Positions 1 to 10,261 of a stretch of 44,309 nt of DNA are shown here, piece after piece. Every line of letters begins with the position of its first letter. Position 1 is the stretch's first letter. The DNA comes from Perkinsus chesapeaki (taxonomy: Eukaryota; Perkinsozoa; Perkinsida; Perkinsidae): the NCBI GenBank assembly GCA_013115145.1, contig JAAPAO010000271.1, positions 1 through 44,309 on the forward strand, in the 5' to 3' direction. Made by a program: the position numbers and the translations under genes. The notes under the pieces are model-generated. The model had not been told where the DNA came from and did not search any database. It saw nothing but the letters and a program-made list of their open reading frames with translations.

Positions 1-725
1 CTTTTAACAACTTCATCAACCTTGGCACGGTTTGTTTCACGGCGAAGGAATGCATATTCATGTGATGCTCCAGTTGTATTCCGCACAGCATTAGTCTTAA
101 CGATTCCGATAGTTCTCGGTTCACGTGCTTCAGTATAGACGGGAGCAAAGATCACATTCCCACTACTCTCAAGTGTCTTATAACCCATTTCAGTCGTAGA
201 ACTGCGATCAAGCCGTCCCCAATAACCGTTGTCTTGCACCCACAAAACCCCACTCTCGTCTTTCGGATTCAACACAGTTATTTTCGGTTTGTTACTGGAC
301 GTCACTCTGTCTTGCTTCGCCTCAGCTTTCGTGAACTTCTTCCAGTGTTCACAATTGTCTTCTAAGGCCTTGATGCGTTCCGTCGGATATGTGATGCTAT
401 CGACGATGAGGTTCCTTTCATGATCGAAAACGAACTCATTATCTTTATTAGCTTGGTTCGTATAATAAAAACAATTAGAACTCTCAGCCTTGTACTTGTA
501 ACCACCAATGTGGCTGACCTTGCAATTTGTAGTACTACGATCCTTGGGGCGATGCAATAGTAGCCTATCAATTGGGGCATCAGTCGCATCACCCGGGGGC
601 GGGGCAACTGCACATAAAACAGGACTAGTAGTGCTCATAATATGGCACCATAGTGTTTCCTCAAAGGAGGCACTACTACAATACAAAGAGAACACCAAAC
701 CAGCCACAGTACGCGTGAGGGTCAT
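1..725 (-). CDS. Secreted protein of a lineage-specific cysteine family, 3'-truncated by window edge
   Basis: An open frame runs on the minus strand from an ATG at 725-723 to the left edge with no stop (241 codons visible). The N-terminus (MTLTRTVAGLVFSLYCSSAS) reads as a signal peptide, so the product should be secreted or surface-located. Directly after it comes EETLWC, then VLCAVAPP. This matches the mature N-terminus of the plus-strand genes at 8242 (DETFYC...VLCTVEGP), 9443 (GETFYC...LCMIEGP) and 6839 (RLYC...FCVVEEP). A later VQDNGYWGR resembles the conserved G-x-[WY] segment of those genes. I do not recognise the family in any organism. No intron is needed in the visible part. The end lies beyond the window, so the C-terminal signature of the family cannot be fully checked. 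Homology rests on the N-terminal cysteine pattern and general layout. Confidence 0.72.
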   Translation of the reverse strand, partial: MTLTRTVAGLVFSLYCSSASFEETLWCHIMSTTSPVLCAVAPPPGDATDAPIDRLLLHRPKDRSTTNCKVSHIGGYKYKAESSNCFYYTNQANKDNEFVFDHERNLIVDSITYPTERIKALEDNCEHWKKFTKAEAKQDRVTSSNKPKITVLNPKDESGVLWVQDNGYWGRLDRSSTTEMGYKTLESSGNVIFAPVYTEAREPRTIGIVKTNAVRNTTGASHEYAFLRRETNRAKVDEVVK

Positions 726-2019
726 GAAGGAAGTGACCGAAACTGAGGCGAAGTGAAATCGTTCGTAGAAGTGATCTTCTGCCGAAACGAGTGATACACC
801 GAGGCCCAAGACAATGTCGAACACAAAACGCGTTAAATAAGAAAGAAAGCCTTTATATGAATCTCACTATCAAGACAGGTAGCGTATGTACATATTTGAT
901 AAATTATGTAATAACGATCCGGTGGATCAACATACAGCCATCATAGGTGTCATGTTAAGCCTTTGGGTAATATGATAAAGTCATCTCACGTTATTTAGGT
1001 TTACCTCGAAACATGAGTATCTCATTGATGGGAGCCATTATGGAAGGGGTCATAATGCTACCTCATGAAACCATATAAAAATACGACCTGACACTTGTCT
1101 GGTCGTATTTTACGTCACTACGACCTGTCTGAAAATAACATTATTCTCATAAATGTTAATGAGAAGGATTTCACACTCTTCTACTGAAGCGGATGACACA
1201 GGTTCTTGACACACACACTTCCAACGGTCTTGCATCGATATCATCAAGGCAACTTTTAGTCTGGTAAAGCAGTTTTGGCTCATGAAGGACATCGGCGGCG
1301 GGAACATGGCATGCAAAGTCGTCCCTGAAGCCAGAGACAAGTGCCAAGATAGAGTTTACCCTCAGTAAAGCCAAAATACGCATTTGAGAAACGAGCTGTC
1401 AAGAATCTTCTTAATCCTGTTGAATTGTTAAACATACCAATGTAGAGTACTATGATGAGCCAATGTAAGCGTAAAGGTTAAAAAATCACTTCGGAAAATA
1501 ATAGTTCCATTGGAGGCTCGAATGAGAGCGAGACGGGAGAGCGGGAATCGAATAAGTGTAGGCCATGATTCAATTAGCAAAGTAATTAGCCAAAAAGGTT
1601 GCCGTATAATAGTGTATCGTTCCCCTTTCACCATGGTTCTACGCTGTCACGTTCACCTCACCTGGAACGGAGAGAATATTCTAACATGCGCTGTTAGTGC
1701 AATTATCATGCATTTTATCGCCCGGCGTCGGCGACGGCGCAGAACTGGAAAACTGGAAAGCGTTCCACACTTGATAAAGTATATCTTATGCTTTGCTCCT
1801 TAGTATGAGCGAATGAACCTGAAATACGTTACTTCGCTCACAGATCTGTCCTTGGTTGTGGGACTTATGCTAGATTAAGGGTTGTGTACGTAGGATGACA
1901 TAAAGGGGATCTCATGATGAAATTATTGATTTCACCAGCGACGATATGAATCGGCCTGTTGAAGAAATCGTTGTAAATAGCCGAAGACGCGTTATCATTA
2001 CAGCATTTATTAATGAAGT
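726..2019. other. Intergenic region with a short hairpin, no confident gene
   Basis: This 1.3-kb stretch separates the minus-strand secreted-family gene from the CW-finger gene, which are divergent, so it should hold both promoters. Short open frames here have no recognisable domain and overlap each other in several frames. The one with a mildly signal-like N-terminus (minus, 1383-1171) is too weak to call. The only clear structure is the inverted repeat at 1078-1111. Confidence 0.5.
1078..1111. repeat. Perfect 11-bp inverted repeat with 12-nt loop
   Basis: AAAATACGACC at 1078-1088 is the exact reverse complement of GGTCGTATTTT at 1101-1111. The intervening 12 nt can form a loop. A partial copy of one arm (ACGACCTGTCTG) recurs shortly downstream around 1119. 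It sits in the intergenic region and could be a terminator-like or cruciform element, or the relic of a small foldback element. No function can be assigned. Confidence 0.6.
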
Positions 2020-5000
2020 ATGTCATATTCTCTTTCTACTCCTGATCTAGTTACCTCACCTTACTCTGAGATACATCCTATAGTGGGAGACCACGGCTCT
2101 GGACCACCCTTTAAAAGCGACCACCATGCTGCCGGCGCCGATGACGCCCTTGCCGATAATAAGCAAGAAAAGGGTCTTGAAGAGGTGTTTAGAATACGAC
2201 CTTCTGACCCCTTGAACGTCAATATAGATGATCTTGAGTAATACAGGTTCACCTTATCTACCGGAACTTGCTGCTGCTCAGATATCTCACCGAGATGCTT
2301 TGGAGCCCTAAGCTTATTATAGACCTCGACGGTGCACAGATTCGGCACAGTGACCTACTAAGGCTTGTAAGCCCTCTTATTGGTCATTATTAAACCTATT
2401 ATCATCAGATCAAGGGTTGGGCCTCACTGATGCTCAAAACGGGGACAGCTGCCAAAGAAATAATTCTCACATCACTTGGACAAGGTATATCATCGCTTCA
2501 GCAAGTGAGTCTCAATAACCCTTATCATCTCCCATTACATCCGGTTCAGTTTGAGAATGTATATACATTATACAATGAGACAGTCTCTGCTGCTGCTGTT
2601 GCGGCTGGCAAGGCCGAGTCATCTCGCTTGTTATGCCAGACCATCTTTATAGAGTAAGTTGATATTTTACCGCCTGTCCCAGTTGAAATTTTGAGTAACT
2701 TCCCAAGGTGAAAATTGTTGCACCAACTCTTGGGGGGCTTTCTCATAACCTTTATCGAGCTCTCTTTTGTTCCGCTCATTTTCGGACAGGTCTGACCTCT
2801 CTTTTGTAACTTTACAAGTTGAGGGAAGTTTCTAGTTTGCACCATAACAAATATCGTACGATTAGGAAATCCTTAAGAGTTCTCGAGCGCCATCCGCGTC
2901 GCTGAAATATTCGCCTGCTGAATGCGTTGTTTAAAAAAGCACATTTTTCTGTATAATCATCCTGTGTGTGCCCAGCCTTTCCGTAAAACCGCCTCCACCG
3001 GGTGTGGCGTTCTGCCGAGTCCATAGGCGGACATCGAATGTTAACAGCGAGGACGTGCATTGCATTCCTTTTCCCTTCACGGGAATCTTTCCTATCCTTT
3101 CATGCCGTGCTTGACCACCTTCCTAGTTGGTCTATCGAAGGGTCCCTCCCTTTGATGGATAGTTCTCAACCTTCCGTTCCCGACGCACCCTGCTGCTGCT
3201 GTTGCTCAGATTTCCAGGTGTGCAAGAGTCCTCTACTGACGTTGCTTTACAGTATCTTGGCATGGCCAATGAAGTGGTTATTCCCAATGAGAGCTTACAT
3301 GGCTTGATAGTTCTCTCTAGACCATCTCTGCGAATCTTCCAAGATGCACCAATGTCGATGCGTGCAAGATACGCCGGGCTCAAGCAGACTATTAAAGCTT
3401 GTCCTAAATCTAAGGATGCGGATGGCTCCGGAAAGCGGTCTCCCGGGGGGTTCATCAAATGCGACTCCTGCGGCAAAAGACGGCTCGTCGACTCCCTGAC
3501 AATTTCCCTACTCTCCCGAGTGGATTGCAGATTCACCTGCGGCATGCTGGAGGACACTAGTTGTACGGAGCCAGATGAATGGCAAGGGAAGTTCACTTTA
3601 ACTTTATCGGCGGGCTCGGAGGGCACTAGCGGAGGGCAACCTGAAGCACCTTTGAAGGCTACAAAGAAAAATACGAAGCGAACTGCAAGTGACGCGGAGC
3701 TCGGGACTCGGGACCAAGGGAAGCCTGGAAGAAAGAAACGGAATAAAGATACGGAGAATACTGGAAGAACTGCGAATGGCAGTATTGCTCCAAATAAAGG
3801 GGACAACTCGGAAGGCAGTACGAAAAGTGAAATGACGATAGAGGGCGCTGCTGCTGCTTCTCCCAAAGGAAAGCGCCGGAGAAGGTCCAGTATTGATAGC
3901 AAGGCTGCCGACACCTTAACAACAACGGAGGGCACTGTCAATGAGAATAAACCTAATAAAGCGCCCACGGCAAAGACAAAGAAGAATGGGGAAGCTGGAT
4001 GGTTTAGGGTGGGTAGTGGGTGGCCTGGTGAAGGACAGATGAGAGCTATTATTGATGTTTTTCAGTGTAATAGATGTCGCAAATGGAGGAGGGTTCATGT
4101 CGATGACATGCCTACTATAGAGGGTAAAAGCACCTTCATCTGCTCGGATTTATATCAAGGGGCGTGTGATAAGCCTGATGACTGGGCACAGGCTCGAAGA
4201 GTAAGGACTCAAAGGCACGACGACCATCATCATAGACCTCTCATCTGTAGGAGTTGCTCTATGCGAATCCCCAAAGAAATGAAGGAAGGAAGGTACCATC
4301 ACAGCATCATCCTGGACACTTACATGTCATCTAGCAGAGCCGGTCGAGAAGTCGTCGAGGTTCCTTAAAGAGCCCCAAAGGTAAAGGAGCTGATGCGCTG
4401 CAGGCAGCGATGCATACTGATGTAATATTCGATAACATATCTTCATTGATTATTCATCAGTCTCAGCCTTCCGCCGGGCTCGCGTCGATATCGCAGCCTC
4501 CGCCTCGGCTTCGGTATGCTGCTGCCGAATACGAGCCGCCACCGCCAAGCAAGACAAGGAGGACGCTCAATCCGCCTGAGGTCGATGAAGCACTGAATCG
4601 ATTGATGGCAGATGATGAAGGGAAGATTACTATGCTTTATATAGGAGAGAAGGCAGTTGACGGAGGGGAAGGGAAAGAAGATACTGTCTTTATACCAGAG
4701 AAGGTGAGAGATTAAGTGTCAAGTGCCGGGTTCGAACCTGCGTCTCTTGTCCTCAGGTCCTTGGCGATGAGGCTTCGATACGAACATTTCTATACGCTTT
4801 AAGAGGAGCAAGGAACTTCTTAAGGTGCAGTCGTTATCGCCCCGTCTTTTCATGTGCCATGCAGATACATACGATTCCCAGAATCCCCGACCTCGCCCTT
4901 CACCGATGCATTCACTCAAGAACATCTTGATATGTTCGCTGACATACCTGTTAGGTGGAAAAGTATAACTCACATTGACTTTGGAGCTTTGGGCTGCGCC

Positions 5001-5307
5001 GGCAATAACGGCAACAAGAGCAAAATGAACATATTGTATTATTGGCCCTTTGCAGGCTTTTATACTATTTTCCGTCTTAGACGCCCCATTCTCCGTATGA
5101 TGGGCAATTCAGGACTTACTCATATCAATGTTGACACTACCAACTGCACCGATAAAGTACCCTGATGGATACTGTTGAGGGCTGCTTAGAGCTTAATTGT
5201 GTCAGGCTTTGCAATTGCTACAAGAGAAAACTGCACGCAATCGTGAAAAGTATTGGAAAGGCTTCGAACAAGACCTTAGCGATTTCACGGAGGCAACTAA
5301 GAAGTGA
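2020..5307 (+). CDS. Protein with two CW-type zinc fingers (multi-exon)
   Basis: CW fingers bind methylated histone H3 tails in known proteins, so a nuclear chromatin reader is likely. Finger 1 (3451-3585) has CDSCGKRR then C-x7-C-TEPDEW, with Arg replacing the usual Trp. Finger 2 (about 4056-4185) has CNRCRKWR then FIC-x6-C-DKPDDW and is canonical. Between them is a Lys/Thr/Ser-rich linker. Exons I could join in frame: 3253-4200, 4251-4292, 4335-4703, 4757-4824, 4865-5156 and 5206-5307, ending in a charged helix (QEKTARNREKYWKGFEQDL) and TGA. Upstream exons include DLLRL|IKGWASLMLKTG joined across an intron at about 2372-2413, SSLQQ|FENVYTLYNE across a 45-nt stop-free intron, and a basic exon near 2820-2907. 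The start at 2020 and several 5' junctions are provisional. The frame at 4201-4368 after finger 2 is mostly intron, although it stays open. No SET, PHD or ATPase domain was seen. Confidence 0.75.
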
Positions 5308-5580
5308 TGACCAAATCTGAGAATTCTTGGGACGTCTCGCTCATTGTTACAGGTTCACTCCGAACTGGTCTTCTGAAGGGTGAATGAGCAAAATGCACGT
5401 GGCTGTATCATTTTTAATCTTATTAATATCAATTATGATGCTTCTAGACTTCATTATATTTTCTAAACTATAAAGTCGCTTTGCCTTGTCACATAGTTGG
5501 GTCGATTCACTTGAAGAGCAGTACTGATCAGCACGAAGCACCGCTCAGGAAAGTTAATACTGTCATTATTACACGACAAG

Positions 5581-6754
5581 ATGTCCCGAAGTGCAAAACT
5601 CGAAAGGAGTTGTAGCGAATCAAGCCTAACACGGAGCAAAAGATCAAGTTTGAGAAAAGGTTCGTTGGAACATCCAGCCCTGTGGAGCTCCTCACCGTCA
5701 GAGCCAGGGATTCCTAAAAGCAGAAGTCTCAGCGAAATAGCACCTCTGCAGCAACGACCATCTCACCTGAGAGCCTCCCCGGCTTATAGTTTTGGTGCAC
5801 CGCGGCACGGAACTGGAAAGTTCAAAGTGAATCCTCAATGAGAAGCTTGACTTAGAGTATCCAGGTACCATATCCTTTAGCATACTCAAGAGCATCATAT
5901 GTCGAAACGCTGCATAGTGTCGTAGGCTGATGAAATCGCATAGCGTATAAGATACCCCTGTCACAGGCATGCAACATACCTGGACCTGGCGCATACGAGC
6001 GGGCTACGGCCATTGGCTTGGAAGATTCTCAGATCGATAAGGTCGCTTCCCGATTTAGGTTAGGACACTTGAGAGGCTCCACACATGCTTTCTGAATAGT
6101 TTCGGTAACTCCCGACTGCCGCGATTTTATCATCAATCCAGACGACATTCCCTTCTGTACCATTGCCAAGCGTACGTCTTTTACTGGCAAGTATGTATGT
6201 ATTCTAAGATGGCAGATATCCCATGGGACAAGACACGTCAGCCGAGGGTCCTGGTGTTGGCCATTACTTCGGCGGTGACAAGCATCTGCCGGTCCAGTGC
6301 AAGACATCACCAGCATATTCGCTGGGTGATCGACGAATCAATTACCATATGAATTGTAAGGGTTACTGGTGGCGGCCAACCCCAGGCGCCAACGCCTACA
6401 ATGTTGAAGACAAACGGTAAGATAAACCACTCGACTCCAAGTGCAGTATTAATCATTTCGCGTTGTATTAATCGATGCCCTTGTGGATGCCTTAGCAGAA
6501 TCCTTTCTTCTCAATGGAGCTAACTCAGTTACTTAGAAGACTTCAATAATCTTCTGAAGTCACCCTCCTTTACTATTGGCAAAGAAAAGGGGCGAGAAAA
6601 AGCTGAAGCGTTGATCAATAGCACTGCTACTAATGCTGATGTTGGGCCTGGAAAGTATGACATTTTGCCTATCTCCCCCTCCGAATTCATTCTACTCCTC
6701 AGGTACACCCAAGCGACGTCCCTCATAGCTGCTTCGGGCGGCAAGTCTTACTAG
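5581..6754 (+). CDS. Sperm-tail PG-rich (SHIPPO/STPGR) repeat protein
   Basis: The product belongs to the STPGR group, whose members associate with flagellar or other stable microtubules. Repeat signatures occur on successive exons: SPAYSFGAPRH (first exon, 5581-5841), IPGPGAYERA (around 5981), EGPGVGHYFGGDKH and TSPAYSLGDRR (6240-6340), PTPGANAY (near 6380), and SPSFTIGKEKGREKAEAL followed by GPGKY (6570-6660). The last intron (48 nt, phase 2) splits the final GPGKY codon and gives GPGKY|TQATSLIAASGGKSY and a stop at 6752-6754. The N-terminus is Ser/Arg-rich (MSRSAKLERSCSESSLTRSK). Intermediate splice sites between 5841 and 6500 were not all fixed. It is a small protein of about 200-250 residues. 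Family assignment is firm from the repeated [ST]PxYSxGxR and PGPGxY motifs. Confidence 0.78.
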
Positions 6755-6838
6755 CAATTTGATTTGTATGTTTGTTGTTTTGTTGTGGACTATCTATATC
6801 TCTTGAACCCCTCAATTGATCCCAAGTATTTCGTTATT

Positions 6839-8042
6839 ATGTCCCGTCTCCTGCGCTCGCTTATCTGCATCACAATTCTATGTCATCACGGTGAAGCACA
6901 TAGATATCGGCTGTATTGCAGTTCTTTCATTAAAGACCCGACCTTCTGTGTTGTCGAAGAACCGGATCTACTTGGTCATTGGAAAGCCACGCATCTCGTA
7001 TATCATCGGGCAGAGGTCGTACTGAACATCGCTACGGAGAAGGCGGTTACGAACCAGCGAAGAGCAAAAGTCCGAGATGAGCACGATTTTGCCTCTCTCG
7101 CACCTGAACAGAAGTCTCGATTCCGCAGCGCCACATGCTCGGTAAAACATGACGAAGAGACATCGACCGCGAGACTAAACGACTACTATGTGTGGATGCT
7201 CGATTTGCTTACGAATATCCGTAGAACAGTCACATTGAATAAACTAAGCAACTCGCAAAGTTACGCATTCGAACCCCTCCCTGGTAAAAGAATGATACTT
7301 AAGCTGATGAAAGCCGTTATTCCAACGAATGAAAACATAGGGTTTGTGAGCCATAAGCCGGATATTGAAGCATTGGCCAAACCACGCATAATGAGTGGGA
7401 GAGTGATCGTCACAGAAGGTCGAGCGAAACAAGATCAGTACGCCGTAGCAAGCAGAGAAGTGAAGTTCCATGGCTCCTGGTCCCCGCAGAGCCTTAATTA
7501 CCACCTTGAATTTATTGATCCTCATTCAAGCTCTACCGAAGGAGCGGCATATTTATATACTGTCAGTGGAACACCACTCGAGAAAGAATATGTCGTGATC
7601 CTGGAGCGCGATATGAGATTCAATGTCTTACGACAGACCGACAGGTAGGCCCCTAAGTTTCATTTCGGAATGAAGTGGATTTTGTTCTCTTCAGTAAATT
7701 TGGCGAACAGTACGGCTGGGAGATGCAAGCACAAGGAGGCTCGACCTCTGCAACGGCTCTGCTAATATATTTTGCTCAGACTGCAAAGTGATGATTTTGC
7801 GTCTCCTCCAACAGTCGAAGATGTCGTTGCAGCGAGCAAGTAGGTTTGTAACTTACATAGTGACCTAACGCCTTCCTTCGTTCCTTCCGTTATTATATCT
7901 TTCCTTAGCGGGAGTGGCACTGAGCATGACGAGTCCATAAGCAATGAGTCTTGGGAATTTATGTATGCCCAATACGAAGATTTACAATTGCTATGTTCGC
8001 CTAATTTGTGTTAGGACGTCAGATGACCTACACCAGCACTGA
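6839..8042 (+). CDS. Secreted protein, divergent multi-exon member of the lineage-specific family
   Basis: The start chosen is the ATG at 6839, because it begins a good signal peptide (MSRLLRSLICITILCHHGEA); an upstream in-frame ATG at 6764 would bury it. The mature N-terminus YRLYCSSF...FCVVEEPD aligns with the neighbouring paralogs, and the end of exon 1 carries YVVILERDMRFNVLRQ, matching their VLIVRWNNMGIILRQ. Unlike them it has introns: exons 6839-7644, 7695-7709, 7780-7839, 7909-7962 and 8015-8042, joined in frame as DSKFGEQ|LQSDDFASPP...SNGSGTEHDE...SWEFM|TSDDLHQH and a stop. The 15-nt second exon is unusually small. The extra acidic tail after the LRQ signature is absent from the two downstream paralogs. 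No known domain recognised. It most likely acts outside the cell or in the endomembrane system. Confidence 0.72.
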
Positions 8043-8241
8043 GACATCACCGAAGAAGATTATTAACTCTTACACAGTGCATCGCTGTATCTCTCTCGCT
8101 GTCCGACCGCCTGTATGTTGTTATGAAATGCCATCACTAAAAGTTGTGTTTTGACCATCATCTCGGGAAAGGATTATCGTCGGTCCTCTTCCAGGTTATC
8201 TCGTCTATCGGTTTGGATATATCAGTTTCGTGTGAGCTTCA

Positions 8242-9093
8242 ATGCCTGTACGTCTCCTCGGCGCCACTTTTTTGCTTTCCCATCTCTCGAAAGCATCTTG
8301 CAGTATAAGTGATGAAACTTTCTATTGCAGCACTCTCGAGAGAGAAGAGGTTCTTTGTACGGTAGAAGGTCCGCGTGGATTGAGGCGGATGAGGCGTGCA
8401 CGTCCCGGTTCAGTGTTGCCCAAGCAGTATTTATTACTCCATTGGCCATCAAAGGAGGTTAATGGCATTTCTCTGAAGTCGAAGATGTGTCCCCTGAGGT
8501 ACTCGGTTTTCAATGGTATAGCGGAGCTCACCGATGCATGCATCTTCGGCAAACTTTTGATAAAGACCGGTCCTGGCCCGCTTCAATTGGTGAAACAACA
8601 TGGACAGTATCACTACATATTTAACAGAACATTATTTCCGAACGAGCTTTCTGACGACACCACTTACCATCCAGGAGAGGAGTTCGGCTCTGTGCTGTTG
8701 ACGAAGCTAAACCCCGCCCCTCCGCCATGGCATTGTCATTTGAACGAATACGAGTATGTTAGTGACGATCCGCTGCTTATCATGTACTTCCGATCGAGAC
8801 GAGTTAATGAGCTTGCTGATTGTTCTGTCATAGATGGAAGTATGCATGTTTCGACCGACGATGAGCGCACAATGTTTATGCCCCCTTCAACCAGCGCTAT
8901 CGTGGGGAAGTATGACGAACGTATTAAAGCATTCAACCTAACGCAGAGTCGAGGTGGAAGCGGTTACGCTTTCTTTGTTGAAGGAAAGAACTCGAATGGG
9001 AAAATAGATCTTACCAGGGAAGCTGTCCTCATAGTCCGCTGGAATAATATGGGGATAATATTACGGCAGAGAAAAAGAAAGCAACAGCCCTGA
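8242..9093 (+). CDS. Secreted protein of the lineage-specific cysteine family, copy A
   Basis: A single-exon frame of 283 residues with an N-terminal signal peptide (MPVRLLGATFLLSHLSKASC). The mature part starts ISDETFYCST and continues to VLCTVEGP. A middle cysteine region has MCPLRYSVFNG...DACIFGKLL, then CHLNEYEYVSDDPLL and ADCSVIDGSM. The C-terminal third holds IVGKYDERIKAFNLTQ, SGYAFFVEG and VLIVRWNNMGIILRQ, followed by a basic tail RKRKQQP. The gene immediately downstream (9443) aligns with it over the whole length, with cysteines and these blocks conserved, so the two are tandem duplicates. There are several possible N-glycosylation sites (for example FNRTLF, FNLTQ). The family is not one I can name. 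The repeated aromatic and beta-prone blocks suggest an all-beta fold, which is inference only. Confidence 0.82.
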   Translation: MPVRLLGATFLLSHLSKASCSISDETFYCSTLEREEVLCTVEGPRGLRRMRRARPGSVLPKQYLLLHWPSKEVNGISLKSKMCPLRYSVFNGIAELTDACIFGKLLIKTGPGPLQLVKQHGQYHYIFNRTLFPNELSDDTTYHPGEEFGSVLLTKLNPAPPPWHCHLNEYEYVSDDPLLIMYFRSRRVNELADCSVIDGSMHVSTDDERTMFMPPSTSAIVGKYDERIKAFNLTQSRGGSGYAFFVEGKNSNGKIDLTREAVLIVRWNNMGIILRQRKRKQQP

Positions 9094-9121
9094 GAACCTA
9101 CAAGTGAGAGTGCCGCTGTTG

Positions 9122-9235
9122 TATCCAATCACAACCGTGTGTGGAGGATAGTTGGGTTTTTTATGACGATGTTGTTGTTGTTATCGCTGTTGTTAATTTC
9201 GTATTGGACTTGAGTTACTATGTAGGTGGGCTTGG
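9122..9235. repeat. 3' flank shared with the downstream paralog (copy 1 of duplicated unit)
   Basis: The sequence after the stop of copy A resembles that after copy B (10261-10373). Both have an ATCC-ATCA-AACC start, then ATGACGATGTT, a GTTGTTATCG block, CTGTTGTTAATT, GACTTGAGT and GGGCTTGG in the same order and spacing. The similarity shows that the tandem duplication included the 3' untranslated region. Confidence 0.7.
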
Positions 9236-9442
9236 CCTCTGCTTGTAACCTCGCCTCAGCCTCGATATTTCCAACCTACGCAGGTGGGATATGCCAAGTG
9301 TTCAAAGCAAAGGTGTGTATGTAATTACGACGTTCGGTGTTGTGTCGTGTTTGTCTGCCGATGAGCATCTCTCTCGTTGAGGACGGCTCATCAACCAGTT
9401 GATTTATTTTTTCGATCAAAAGGCGTTTGTTAACCTTCTTCA

Positions 9443-10261
9443 ATGAAGCTTACTATGTCTGCACTTCGCTTTGGTATCCTATATTCCCTCCACATCCTAT
9501 CAAAAGTCTCTTGCAGTATACTGGGGGAGACATTCTACTGCAGCACTTTTGAACCAGAGACGAGCCTTTGCATGATAGAAGGTCCGCGTAGCCACCACCT
9601 GCTGCTACATCAGTCAAAGCCCGAGGGCCCTATCGATTCAGAGATGTGTCGAGGTCAATACTCGTTAAAAGAGCGTGAGATGAAGCTCATCAAAGACTGC
9701 GAGTTTGAGGATCTTCTGACTAAGTTCGGTTCTGGTTCGATCAAGATAGAAAAACGGCTTGAGGAGTACAGGTACACTTTCGGCAAGACCACACTCCTAG
9801 ATGAGATTGCCGATAGAATCACTCGTTATGAGCGGAAGGAGATAGGCCCTCTGATCCTCTCAAGGCTTGATCCAACTTCTCCTCCGTCCTTCTGCGATAC
9901 GAACAAGTACGAGTTTGTCAGCGACTCTCCGCTACTCAGCATGAACTTCTTTTTTGATAAGGACGATAAGATCGCTGATTGTTCTGTAATAGAAGGGACT
10001 CTCCAACTTCCGCCGGTCGGAAAGCACTCGAAGACCTTGGCTACGTCTACTGCCACCATCACCACTATCGTGGGGAACTGGGTAGATCGGACTAAGGCAT
10101 TCGTACTCACTCAAGGACAGGGGTCAAGTGGTTATGCTTTCTTCGTTCAAATACCGAAGACAGGAGACCCGGGTATCGAGGCTGTATTGATAGTTCACTG
10201 GAAGGACATGCGAATGATTTTGAGGCAGAAGGAAAGGAGGCAACAGGACGCCACCGCTTAA
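9443..10261 (+). CDS. Secreted protein of the lineage-specific cysteine family, copy B
   Basis: A single-exon frame of 272 residues, the tandem paralog of the gene at 8242. The signal peptide is MKLTMSALRFGILYSLHILS; a second Met six residues in could also start it. Conserved blocks are ILGETFYCSTF, LCMIEGPR, MCRGQYS, DCEFEDLLTKFGSG, PSFCDTNKYEFVSDSPLL, IADCSVIEG, IVGNWVDRTKAFVLTQ, SGYAFFVQ and VLIVHWKDMRMILRQKERRQQ. Compared with copy A it lacks part of the loop after the first cysteine pair and has a Thr-rich insert before IVGNW. Start-to-start spacing from copy A is about 1.2 kb. The cysteine positions agree, suggesting the same disulphide pattern. Function unknown. Confidence 0.82.
   Translation: MKLTMSALRFGILYSLHILSKVSCSILGETFYCSTFEPETSLCMIEGPRSHHLLLHQSKPEGPIDSEMCRGQYSLKEREMKLIKDCEFEDLLTKFGSGSIKIEKRLEEYRYTFGKTTLLDEIADRITRYERKEIGPLILSRLDPTSPPSFCDTNKYEFVSDSPLLSMNFFFDKDDKIADCSVIEGTLQLPPVGKHSKTLATSTATITTIVGNWVDRTKAFVLTQGQGSSGYAFFVQIPKTGDPGIEAVLIVHWKDMRMILRQKERRQQDATA

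Noticed and set aside
1171-1383. Short minus-strand frame with signal-like start and four cysteines
   Set aside because: It overlaps other equally long frames, needs guesswork for an intron, and shares no convincing motif with the secreted family. It may be a gene relic but cannot be supported.
3132-3968. Long minus-strand frame opposite the CW gene
   Set aside because: It is the antisense shadow of the CW coding exon. It has no domain and the plus strand contains the zinc-finger motifs.
4201-4368. C-terminal extension of the CW protein with HHH-rich and CRSC residues
   Set aside because: A strong GTAAGG donor and matching acceptors show that most of this stretch (4201-4250 and 4293-4334) is intron, and the true protein continues in other frames to 5307.
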